Shown here: one piece after another, positions 56,901 to 64,000 of the stretch | Layout of the letters: the number at the start of each line of letters is the position of its first letter | How positions within the stretch are numbered: the first letter of the stretch is position 1 | Source: Liolophura sinensis | Taxonomy: Eukaryota > Mollusca > Polyplacophora > Chitonida > Chitonidae | Direction: 5' to 3' | Length of the DNA stretch: 64,000 bases | Assembly (NCBI RefSeq): GCF_032854445.1 | Contig: NC_088302.1 | Span: 20,517,338-20,581,337 of the forward strand | Made by a program: the position numbers and the translations under genes | Notes under the pieces: model-generated | Seen by the model: only the letters and a program-made list of their open reading frames with translations | The model's database searches: none | What the model was told of the DNA's origin: nothing

Positions 56901-59668
56901 GACTAGTTACAGATTTGTACGGCAATATTCACGTAAAACGAAAAAGGCATTTCGTCTACCTTTATGTTCGTCGCTATTCGATATTAATAAATGAATATCT
57001 TTCTTCAGTGATCAGTGTTTTGGCTGCTAACAAAGACAATTTTAGTAACAGACATTTTTGGCTCTCGTGACGCCTGGAGACGTGACGTGAGAACGATTGA
57101 GCCATTCAGCCCACATGCCAAGGGTATGTCTGTTGCAGTCGAAGAAATGTCAGTTTTATGACAGCATTTTGGTCATTCAATATAGGAAGTACATAGGAAG
57201 GTTGTGTGTTCGTGGGTAAAATACTACACAAATAGTAACGTCGTGCTACAGGCCTACAAACAGTTCTATACAACCTATGAATATATCTGGACACCAGAGA
57301 GAGTCAGCTTCAGGCCTACCTTAACACAGCGTCGCTCTTTCGATATTTCTCGACCCGAGCGTTTGCTTCCTCTTTCCATCCGGGGTAGTCGTCCACTTCT
57401 GTTAGGGACATATCATCCAGGAGAAAATCAACTCCTGGGTCGGGACCCTGAACATACACGTCCACAGAGGTGAAAGCTGAAACCAGACAAAAGGTATCAT
57501 ACATTCACACTGCACAACATCGTATGTTATACCGGTCTTTACACCTGGGATTCTTTGTGTATGTAGAACAGCACGAAGTACTAATAAATACCGCCATGCA
57601 TTAATATCAACCGCGAGTTTATTTTACATTGCGGAAACTTCAGATCGGAAACTAAATGACATGCTGCCAACGTCTGGTGTGTCATTATTTACTTTTCAAA
57701 TAAGAGTACCACGCATATCCAACCAGGAAGCCTTACAGAAGACGCCATGCAATCTTTTATTCTAAAGCCCCGACGCAGAACACTTGTTGGTCATCACTGT
57801 AGAATTTATGATATAAATGAAGACGAACAGCACAGAGCAGCGAACAGTGTGATAGCTAGCAAGTGGTCACATGTAATTGATGAAATACGGCCTCTTGTCA
57901 GTTTACCTCAATCATGGTTTTATTCTAACTGAATAACTTTTCACATGTAAATGAATAAACAGTAGCAATTTACAGTGATAACCTACCCTGGCTGGGCGTA
58001 TGGAATGAGCCTTGTAAGGCGAACCAGCCCACACTAGAATCCAGGAAACTCCGACTGGCATAGGTGAAATAGTCCGTTCTTCCTAAAGGGTGAGAAAAGG
58101 CCATGAAATCAAACTATGGTCCGTTGTAAATCAAGTAGCAAACAAAGTGTTTCATAACTGGTACCCTGCTTCATAACTGTGTCTGATTCCCCTTAGCCGA
58201 GGCTAGAGGCTGTATATTCGTCGTTTTGAATTAGATTGCCACAGTGGATATATGGACAGTTGCAATCAAAGCGCATCTGAGATACATACATGTGTTTAAA
58301 TTATCGACAACATAAAAACCAGCATAGTACACCATTTGGTTACTGATTTAATTCCTTGCCTCTTTTAAACACCATGGAAAACTGTTGGCTGCTTTCTTTA
58401 TATGTTTTTGGTTGACCACTGGTACATAAATTCCTGTTTACTATAGCATTTGGAGTTAAGTATTGACGTAATTATAGTGGCGTTTGGAACGTTAACTTTA
58501 GATCGTGAAAGGCACAGGACGGGCTTCACCATTTGTCCAATGTACGGCTCCGGAGATGTCCAGCTTCTGGAACATTGTCCCATTTTTATTGTTCAGCATT
58601 TTGGCGTAACCACTGACTGCATAGCTCGTGTCGCCCTTCAGCTTCAGGTTTTGACCGGGTCCCATCCAGAAGGCAGATCTATGAAATACATTTGTTACAC
58701 ATATTTGTCTAAATACCCACATATACAAATTGGACCCTTCTGCATGACACTTGCTTGTTTTGAAGTTGAATAACCTACATTCTTTTGACCGCTTCGGCGG
58801 CCAATAGCGTCCATCAGAGCGTCCGCCTCGCACTCTGGAGACCAGGATCAAACCTGGATCGGGTTATACCGAAGACTTTTAAAATGGTACTTGCTGCTGC
58901 CTCGCTTGGCGCACAGCAAAGTGAGGTTAGAGCAAGGAATCAGGGCTAACTGGCCTGGTGTCAGTATAATGTGCCTAGGTGGGGTGTCATGTCTGGTGTC
59001 TTCGGTGTTGTCAAAAGCAATGTTATGGAGCTACAAACACCAATAAAAAGAGCATCCGCCTAACATAACAGATGTTAAAAGGCATTAGAGCGACCTGTCA
59101 TAAGGAGGAGGCCCCGTTTCAGACCAGAATGGGATCATATCCAAGACGTCATCAGTACTTCACTGGCTTAGTGTCAGCTTTCTATGACTTGATGTGATGC
59201 CATTTCACGGCATTCCAGTGAGGCTGCACTGTACACAATGTCGGCTATAGCACCGGCCTGTCAAAAGCAGACGCAGTCAAAATACCAAAGAACTAATGTC
59301 AAAATCGGTGGTAAATCGGAAGTAAACAATACACATATTCTGGATTTCGCGGACGACTAGGCTATCTTGAGTGGTTTATAAAGCCTAAGTCCTGACACAT
59401 AACTTGTACTCATGCTTTTGGCCGGATCAGACATGTACGGTTTACATTCTGAGGTTTAGTTATCTAACCTTTGGGAAGATTTCAACGCTTTAAGGCCGCC
59501 ATGTTTGTCTGGCACGAGTTCAAGATGGGAGCCTCTGTCCGACCAGCTCTCGCCCAAACTGGCATCTTCCATGCCAGGGTTCGCAAACAGTTCTACGGCA
59601 CCATGGGTAAACGAGAAGAAAGCCGTAATTGCTAGTATTAATAACACCGCCATGGCGCTGAAGTACAC
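50718..59668 (-). CDS. GH10 endo-1,4-beta-xylanase, complete 12-exon gene
   Basis: Secreted glycoside hydrolase family 10 enzyme, expected to cleave beta-1,4-xylan. I assembled 12 coding exons (59469-59668, 58530-58678, 57987-58082, 57320-57476, 56841-56886, 56447-56602, 54791-54846, 53739-53876, 53060-53231, 52419-52529, 51473-51691, 50718-50987). They total 1770 bp, giving 589 residues and a stop; every junction is GT-AG and every phase matches. Order: signal peptide (about 1-23), one CBM4/9/22-type beta-sandwich (about 24-175), a linker, then the GH10 barrel. The acid/base Glu lies in HWDVNNE (E342) and the nucleophile in LWITELD (E444), followed by WGFWD. Exon 12 carries NEAGQRW and FRFRGF, the C-terminal extension shared with plant and invertebrate GH10. 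Introns rule out bacterial contamination. Family and catalytic roles are established knowledge; digestive use is inference. A decayed paralogue lies at 2.5-11.5 kb on the same strand. Confidence 0.95.
51473..51691 (-). CDS. Xylanase exon 11: nucleophile glutamate
   Basis: 219 bp, phase 0 at both ends. Encodes LPLWITELDLYVE with the nucleophile Glu, then IIMWGFWDRLEHRG. Acceptor TTTACACATCAG; related acceptor-like sequence is repeated in the minisatellite upstream in the same intron (51860-52330). Confidence 0.95.
51860..52330. repeat. 39-bp minisatellite in xylanase intron 10
   Basis: Units of GAAACATGAACAGCTTACCA plus GATGTAGCTGGTGGGTAAA, about 12 including partial ones. Read on the gene's strand, a unit contains TTTACCCACCAG, 9 bases, then GTAAGC. 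A single related unit borders the true exon 11 acceptor (51692-51745). Confidence 0.93.
52419..52529 (-). CDS. Xylanase exon 10: GLQGHF block
   Basis: 111 bp, phase 0 at both ends. Encodes VGLYGLGLQGHF, the conserved G-x-G-x-Q-x-H strand of GH10. Donor AAG|GTTCGT is the weakest of the gene. Confidence 0.93.
52633..52772 (+). mobile_element. SINE family 1, 5'-truncated, in xylanase intron 9
   Basis: CCTGCAGATGGTCGTGGGTT to AATATTCTTGAGTACTGCG and an A-rich tail. Confidence 0.85.
53060..53231 (-). CDS. Xylanase exon 9: acid/base glutamate
   Basis: 172 bp. Encodes VEHWDVNNELLHG, where the second N and E occupy the GH10 N-E acid/base position, then LFLNDYDVV, the conserved barrel strand. Donor GGG|GTAAGT, phase 0. 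Confidence 0.95.
53566..53750. repeat. About 38-bp minisatellite next to xylanase exon 8 donor
   Basis: Four units of GTAACTGACTTACTTCCC plus ATCTGATACCTCACAC; the fifth, diverged unit spans the real exon 8 donor. On the gene's strand each unit reads GGGAAGTAAGTCAGTTAC. Confidence 0.88.
53739..53876 (-). CDS. Xylanase exon 8: RAHNMFW block
   Basis: 138 bp. Encodes LPVRAHNMFWAVKGSVPSWV, the GH10 R-x-H-x-x-x-W and P-x-W-V substrate-binding block. Donor GGCAA|GTAAGT is the genuine member of a set of nearly identical GTAAGT sites repeated in the adjacent minisatellite (53566-53738). Confidence 0.93.
54080..54441 (-). mobile_element. SINE family 2, full-length, in xylanase intron 7
   Basis: Head on the minus strand GACCGCTTCGGTGGCCTAAT with box A GGTTAGAGCG and box B GGGATCAAACC; tail side AATGTCGTACTTAACAAG and CAGTCACATGACGACGAGGA. 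Confidence 0.92.
54791..54846 (-). CDS. Xylanase exon 7
   Basis: 56 bp, phase 0 in, phase 2 out. Encodes NHPDYREAIAATEYLKNRG, the helix before the substrate-facing R-x-H segment. Acceptor TCACCACAG, donor AGAGG|GTGAGT. Confidence 0.92.
55078..55237 (+). mobile_element. SINE family 1, internally deleted, in xylanase intron 6
   Basis: Head region CTCTCACCAATGCGGTCGCT and GTACGTGGGAAGGTC join directly to CCACCAATCAAATAAATAAA. Confidence 0.88.
55735..55857. repeat. 30-bp tandem repeat, 4 units, in xylanase intron 6
   Basis: CGGCAACAATCACTCTTGGC plus GGGAAAGGTT, slightly varied. Confidence 0.92.
56447..56602 (-). CDS. Xylanase exon 6: first GH10 barrel strands
   Basis: 156 bp, phase 0 at both ends. 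Encodes HSFGFGTVVSDAH and MFNWYTIGSYKWKY, corresponding to the H-F-x-F-G and F-N-x-x-x-x-x-x-x-K-W blocks of GH10. Donor CCG|GTAAGA. Confidence 0.93.
56841..56886 (-). CDS. Xylanase exon 5: short 46-bp exon
   Basis: Encodes IQLDPGFKANDIELQ between CTTGCAG and CAG|GTAGGA; phase 2 in, phase 0 out. An exon of exactly 46 bp with the same phases occurs in the paralogue at 3996-4041, which supports both models. Confidence 0.9.
57320..57476 (-). CDS. Xylanase exon 4: end of CBM and linker to barrel
   Basis: Encodes VYVQGPDPGVDFLLDDMSL, the last CBM strand, then the helical linker EANARVEKYRKSD that joins this CBM to the GH10 barrel. Phase 1 in, phase 2 out (TTAAG|GTAGGC). The homologous exon of the upstream paralogue is broken by a SINE. 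Confidence 0.92.
57987..58082 (-). CDS. Xylanase exon 3: CBM strand
   Basis: A 96-bp exon between CCCTTTAG and CAGG|GTAGGT, phase 1 in and out. Encodes RTDYFTYASRSF and GWFALQGSF, the aromatic W-x-x-L-x-G-x-F strand of CBM4/9/22 modules. Confidence 0.9.
58530..58678 (-). CDS. Xylanase exon 2: CBM core
   Basis: Acceptor TTCATAG, phase 2 entry completing an Arg codon. Encodes the CBM core (SAFWMGPGQNLKLKGD ... SGYAKMLN ... FQKLDISG). Ends in phase 1 at AAATG|GTGAAG. The open frame runs past the donor to 58498, but that tail is intron. Confidence 0.9.
58786..59040 (+). mobile_element. SINE family 2 in xylanase intron 1
   Basis: GACCGCTTCGGCGGCCAATA, CGTCCGCCTCGCACTC, GGATCAAACCTGG, GCTGCCTCGCTTGG, TGTCATGTCTGGTGTCTT. 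The 3' tail is missing. Confidence 0.88.
59469..59668 (-). CDS. Xylanase exon 1: signal peptide and start of CBM
   Basis: Starts at the only ATG that gives a good signal peptide (a hydrophobic run ending FSFTHG). The mature protein begins VELFANPGMED, the typical first strand of a CBM4/9/22 module. Ends in phase 2 at the donor AAAG|GTTAGA. Confidence 0.93.
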
Positions 59669-60214
59669 AACTGGCCTCAGTAGGCAAACAAACCCTAAAA
59701 ATGTCTGTATCTCTCAAATCCACAGACAGATTTGAGCACTGCGCATGTGTCAAGAGGTAAAGATAAATGCACCTACTGTTGTTGGTGGGAAGAGTCTCCT
59801 GGCATTTAGACCTACATGTACCTGCCAGAAAGTCAAGACCATTCTTATATTCTCTAGGGCAGACTCCACGAAGAGCTTTTTGAAACAACTTAGATTTGGT
59901 AGTAAGGCTACGGTTATATTACAGCTAAGCCTTACTTGACACATGACTGGTTCTCTCGTCTCATTTGCCCCAGGCCGTATATCTCTTTCTTTAACTACAT
60001 ACGCACTCAGTTTTTTCCCATCTTTAAGAAGGGGGTAATCTCAGTTTTGACTCAGTCAAAATACGACCTGAGTAATTAATTTATCCGTGTAGCCTACGTG
60101 TTCACTTGATTGTTGTTTGAACACCGATATTCAAGCATTTTCTATATATATACGGGTTTGGCGAGTCTTAAGAATCCCGGAATTCGGACCCTTACTAAAC
60201 CACTAAGGGTGTCC
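59669..60214. other. Upstream region of the xylanase gene
   Basis: Should hold the minus-strand promoter. I see no convincing TATA box and no repeat. Confidence 0.4.
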
Positions 60215-61560
60215 GAGGTAAATCACGACAAATAAAGCCCCCGTGCACACTTAGCCGAATGTTAATTATGACGAAGCGTTACGACAAAAGATTCTTATTG
60301 CTTGGTTTAGCAAGCGGTAAATTAGACAGTTCGACAACGTTATGTTGACTACATGATGGTGATAACGATCTCCGCACTCGAGTTATGACTGACTTACAAA
60401 TAATTGAGGATGCGTTACGACCCTGTCCATCGTACATTCATATTCATTCGCTATTCTGAAATTGTAGCCGAACCGTTACGACATAATAATGATGTAGTTA
60501 CCTTTAAGATTGCAACCGGCAGGTTCGCCAATATTTACGAAAATTTGGCGAATACTTACAAATCATTAAGAACTTACGTCCGGTTACGAATTGTAGCCGA
60601 CATGAAAAACAGAACAAGAATTTATTACGAACGCTCAGAAATCAATACAAAAGACCACTAATGCGAACAAGATTACACTACAACGTGAATTCGTAACGGT
60701 TCGGCTTTACTGACAAACTTTACCAAATGAGACAAATCCCACATTGGTGTAACGCACGCCGTATTCGGCAACCGTCATGTAACGCCACATGAAAGTTCCA
60801 ATGCAAACACAATGCAACCTGAATTCGTAACGGTTCGGCAGAATATTCGTCTAAGTATGAAAGGAATTTTCAGCCCCGTTGACACTTAGGCGAATGTTGT
60901 GCCGCACCACTAAGACATAAATGATTCCTATTCCATCATGCAAGAGGTAAACTGGCGTGAATTTGATGACAGTTTTACAAATTCATGGACAATTTGCTAA
61001 CCGTTACCATCGATGACGTCATGTTCATGACATTCTTTGAATTTTTGAAAAATTTCAGTCCACGATCTCCGCACTCAGTTTATGACAGCCTTACGAATAA
61101 TTAAAAGTGCGCTACGAAACGATCTATATCGTAAATCTGTATTCATTCGCAAGTGTTTCGTATCTATTCTGCCTTTATCGGTTGATTCTGAGAACCTTTA
61201 CCACATAACGATGCTTCCGCAATGATCACGTTAACAATTACAAGCGAGAGCTTCGCGAGTATTTACGAAGCTTTCACGAATACTTACGAATTATCATGAA
61301 CTTACATACAGTTACGAAATTTTCGAACTTTCTGAAATTGTAGCCGACATGAAAATTAGAACATGAATTCATTACAAACGCTCAGGAATCAATACGAAAG
61401 ACCACTAATGCGAACAAGATTACACCACAACGTGAATTCGTAACGGTTCGGCTTTACTGACAAACTTTACCACATGAGACAAATCCCACATTGGTGTAAC
61501 GCACGCCGTATTCAGCAAACGTCATGTAACGCCACATGAAAGTTCGAGAGCTGTTGACCA
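60215..61560. repeat. TTACGA-rich direct duplication, units 640-750 bp
   Basis: TCTCCGCACTC, ACATGAAAA.CAGAACA, GACCACTAATGCGAACAAGA, CGTGAATTCGTAACGGTTCG and AACGCACGCCGTATTC occur twice in the same order. Short words TTACGA, CGTAACG and their inverses occur very often. No coding frame of note, no known element recognised. Confidence 0.85.
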
Positions 61561-61834
61561 CTTATTGCTGACAAGGCCCCCAATACAATGAAAGCATTCT
61601 TTGTTTTGGGATTTTTAAATTTCCTGTACTCATATAGGACTGAACCTCACACCGTGTAAAACCCATAACTATTGAATGGCAAGCATCACGACCCGATTTA
61701 TACTTGAATCATAGTTTTAATGCAGAGTCCAATGCATATATGGTGTATGCACTTTTCATAATGTATCGTTTGTACATGAACAATTTATGAACTTCCTATA
61801 GTCCCATATCAACTTTCTGTCAAATTTCCACGAA

Positions 61835-62135
61835 AGGTCTATCTCGGGTCGGGTCACACCTAAGGCCTTAAAAGAGGAAGTTGTAGCTCCCTCGTTTGGC
61901 GTTCAGCATTTAAGGGATAGTGCGACGACTAGTATCAGTATAATGGCTCGGGCGGGGCTGCTCACTTGACGACTTACTTGACTTAAGTCGTCTCTGTGAA
62001 GCAGCACTAGATAAGAGAGCCGTGGAAGTCCGTCCTGCAATAAGGAGGCACATTACATGCACTCTAAGGACTTCTTCGTCGTTATATGAATGAAAAATTG
62101 TTAAGTACGCCGTTAAACCCCAAGCACTCACTAGA
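61835..62135 (+). mobile_element. SINE family 2, 5'-truncated
   Basis: From TCGGGTCGGGTCACACCTAA through CCTCGTTTGGCGTTCAGC to TTGTTAAGTACGCCGTTAAA and CCCCAAGCACTCACT. Confidence 0.85.
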
Positions 62136-62870
62136 TGAGAAATGTAACAAATACGTTGTCCCATTGTGGACCTATTTCTCGATAACTGAATCGATTGCTT
62201 GCAAGGGGAGCTAATCATGCTATATAAAATAACTATTGCTAACATTAAAAGTTATTTCCATTGAAAAATCTATTTAGTAACAGACGATGCACAGATTACT
62301 GAATTGTGCACTGCTAAAAACAAAAATGAAATTTAACTTCTGAATATGACATTTATTTTATATATCAGATAGCAGTGACAAAGACATATTGTTAGACTAC
62401 AACTACTTTATTCTATTTCTTCATAAGTGTACTGCAATATTGACAATGATTGGAAGAAAATTATAATCAGACCAGTATCTTTGATTTTCTTTGTTGATAC
62501 TGCTTAAAATATACAGAATTCAATAACATATTTTACAGGACCTACACATCCACAAAGATTGTATCTGAAAAACTTTTGTTGAAATATTCCTTACTTACCC
62601 CATTTCCACCATGTTATTACTAACTGTTGATTACCTCCCTTGCAAGAGGGGGTACATGTATGTTTGACAACAAACATGCCACATTTATGTAATCTTTACT
62701 TTAAAAACAATGGTACTCTGTGGCAAACAAATTGTAAGTGTAGATACATATACACAAGAAATATACATAAAAGTGGAGTGTTAAATGGAGAAATTCACAT
62801 ATTTTACAATTTCAGAAAATCGACATGAACTATAAACTATTTACATGTTGTTTAATAATTAATGCACCTG
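62136..62870. other. Probable 3' UTR and flank of the right-end gene
   Basis: AT-rich. A minus-strand AATAAA at 62352-62357 could be its poly(A) signal, about 515 bp after the stop. Confidence 0.4.
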
Positions 62871-64000
62871 CTATCTGTCTTTCCACTTCAATAAAATGAC
62901 ATCATTACTCTTCAAACAAGCAGCCAGTAGTAACCCTTCTGCCTTCTCTCCTATTCCATCTAGCCATTCACAGGTGCCAAGGGTGAATGTTGATCCGTTC
63001 CTTGAAGGCCTGTAACAAAAAAGAAAATTAAAGATGAAAACATCAAAACTGAATAATATGCAGTAATAACCACATTTATTATTCTTACAAAGCACAAAAA
63101 CATTACATTAAGAAGAACTCCATAATGAAATAAAAGAAATCCAGTGAATACATGTGTATGCAACGAAGTGACAATGCAATCAGAAATACTCATGCTTCTG
63201 CAGTAACAATGGTATTCTTATGTATTTTTGAATAGCTGTGTTATGTATAAATTATGAAGTTATTTTAATTGTGTGATTAACACAGAGCTCAATAATTTTC
63301 AAATTGTGTGATGGCAGTCAGGTTCAGCTGGGGTTGGGGATAGTGAAGTACACAAACATTCCTGACTTGAAGTAAATGAGTGAGTGCTTGGGGTTTAACA
63401 TCGTACTTAACAAATTTTTCAGTCATATGACGATGAAGGAGTCCTTAGAAAGCATCTACGTGTAATACGCCTCTTTGTTGCGGGACGGATTTCCACCGCT
63501 CTTTTATTTAGTGCTGCTTCAGTGAGATGACTTACTGAAGGCCTGTATCGAAGGTATACTGATACGGGTCAACCAGTTGCTGCACTATCCTCTTAATGCT
63601 GAATACTAAGCAAGAAAGCTACAACTTCCTCCTTTAAAGGTGTGACCCGACCCAGGATTGACCCTGGATCTACTGCTTCTGAAGCATATGCTTTAACAAG
63701 TGTGCTACCGGGGTCAGTTTGACTTGTAGAAAGCCAGAAAATAGGTACCTGAGATTTTTTAAAATACCCCTTCATAGAGAAAGTGGTCCAAGGGTACTCC
63801 TGGGTCTAGCATTATATAACATGGGTAATATGGGCCAACCATTCAAGCCAGCATGGGCTTTGTGTATCATACCTGCAAGGTGGCAAATAATGTTGTGCAA
63901 CTGTCTCCTTTTTCACCAGGTCAACTATCTTCATCGTATCTGTATCCTGAAAATCTACGAAAATGGCAAAGCGTTTCCCGATCCCGAGGAAAACATCATG
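62871..64000 (-). CDS. Last two exons of an unidentified gene, runs off the window
   Basis: Exon 63873-64000 (continuing beyond the window) is open throughout (HDVFLGIGKRFAIFVDF ... IVDLVKKETVAQHYLPPC) and ends at TGCAG|GTATGA in phase 2. Exon 62871-63009 follows after acceptor TTTTGTTACAG and encodes FTLGTCEWLDGIGEKAEG and LLLAACLKSNDVILLKW before TAG. The alternating hydrophobic strands look like the end of a beta-propeller, but I do not recognise the family. A SINE lies in the intron. Confidence 0.7.
63378..63715 (-). mobile_element. SINE family 2 variant in an intron
   Basis: TTTAACATCGTACTTAACAA, CAGTCATATGACGATGAAGG, CGACCCAGGATTGACCCTGG, then a head with a different box A (GTAGCACACTTGTTAAAGC on the minus strand), so it may be a subfamily with another tRNA-like head. 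Confidence 0.82.

Noticed and set aside
58498-58851. 117-codon continuous frame as a single-exon gene
   Set aside because: It is xylanase exon 2 with intron read on both sides.
50718-59668. Bacterial contamination or recent transfer of the xylanase
   Set aside because: Eleven phase-consistent introns, SINEs in those introns and an animal-type signal peptide show a resident eukaryotic gene.
60404-60661. 85-codon open frame
   Set aside because: It lies in the TTACGA-rich repeat, is not kept in the second unit and has no recognised features.

Overview
This is animal DNA: intron-rich genes with GT-AG junctions, many short tRNA-derived retroposons (SINEs), foldback elements, a dead Tc1/mariner copy and minisatellites. 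The gene content (an endogenous GH10 xylanase with a carbohydrate-binding module, secreted EF-hand proteins) fits a lophotrochozoan, most likely a marine mollusc. I cannot name the species.

Layout. (1) 1-11.6 kb, minus strand: remains of a GH10 xylanase gene. Its signal-peptide exon is frameshifted, its linker exon is split by a SINE, and two intact exons lie at 3996-4041 and 2499-2654. Its 3' part is off the window or lost. A 22-bp array, an 84-bp array and foldback elements fill the rest. (2) 12-16 kb: SINE pieces, a 420-bp palindromic element, unassigned DNA. (3) 16-41 kb: three paralogous units of a small secreted EF-hand gene. One is inverted and decayed (about 15.95-20.1 kb). Two are direct, near-identical copies in a tandem segmental duplication of about 8.1-8.3 kb (23830-31941 and 31942-40262). 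The duplicated block lies between two different minisatellites, both with a 53-bp period. (4) 41.5-50.2 kb, minus: a gene for three six-cysteine modules like the C-terminal Cys/His-rich domain of PCSK9, with no protease domain visible. (5) 50.7-59.7 kb, minus: a complete 12-exon GH10 xylanase gene (589 residues) with all reading phases consistent. (6) 60-62 kb: an unclassified TTACGA-rich repeat and a SINE. (7) 62.9-64 kb, minus: the last two exons of an unidentified gene that runs off the window.

How the genes relate. Both GH10 loci read on the same strand and flank the EF-hand cluster, so the window is a small xylanase family with one healthy and one decaying member. The complete enzyme has a signal peptide, both catalytic glutamates and the C-terminal beta-sandwich known from plant and invertebrate GH10, so it is expected to be a secreted digestive enzyme. 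The EF-hand genes encode a signal peptide, a symmetric six-cysteine peptide, an RRRR processing site and a pair of EF-hands, so they look like secreted precursors.

Most unusual observations: the cysteine-peptide/furin-site/EF-hand architecture and its three-copy history; the protease-less PCSK9-like gene beside the xylanase; and intronic minisatellites in the xylanase gene whose units repeat splice-site sequence resembling the adjacent real splice junction.
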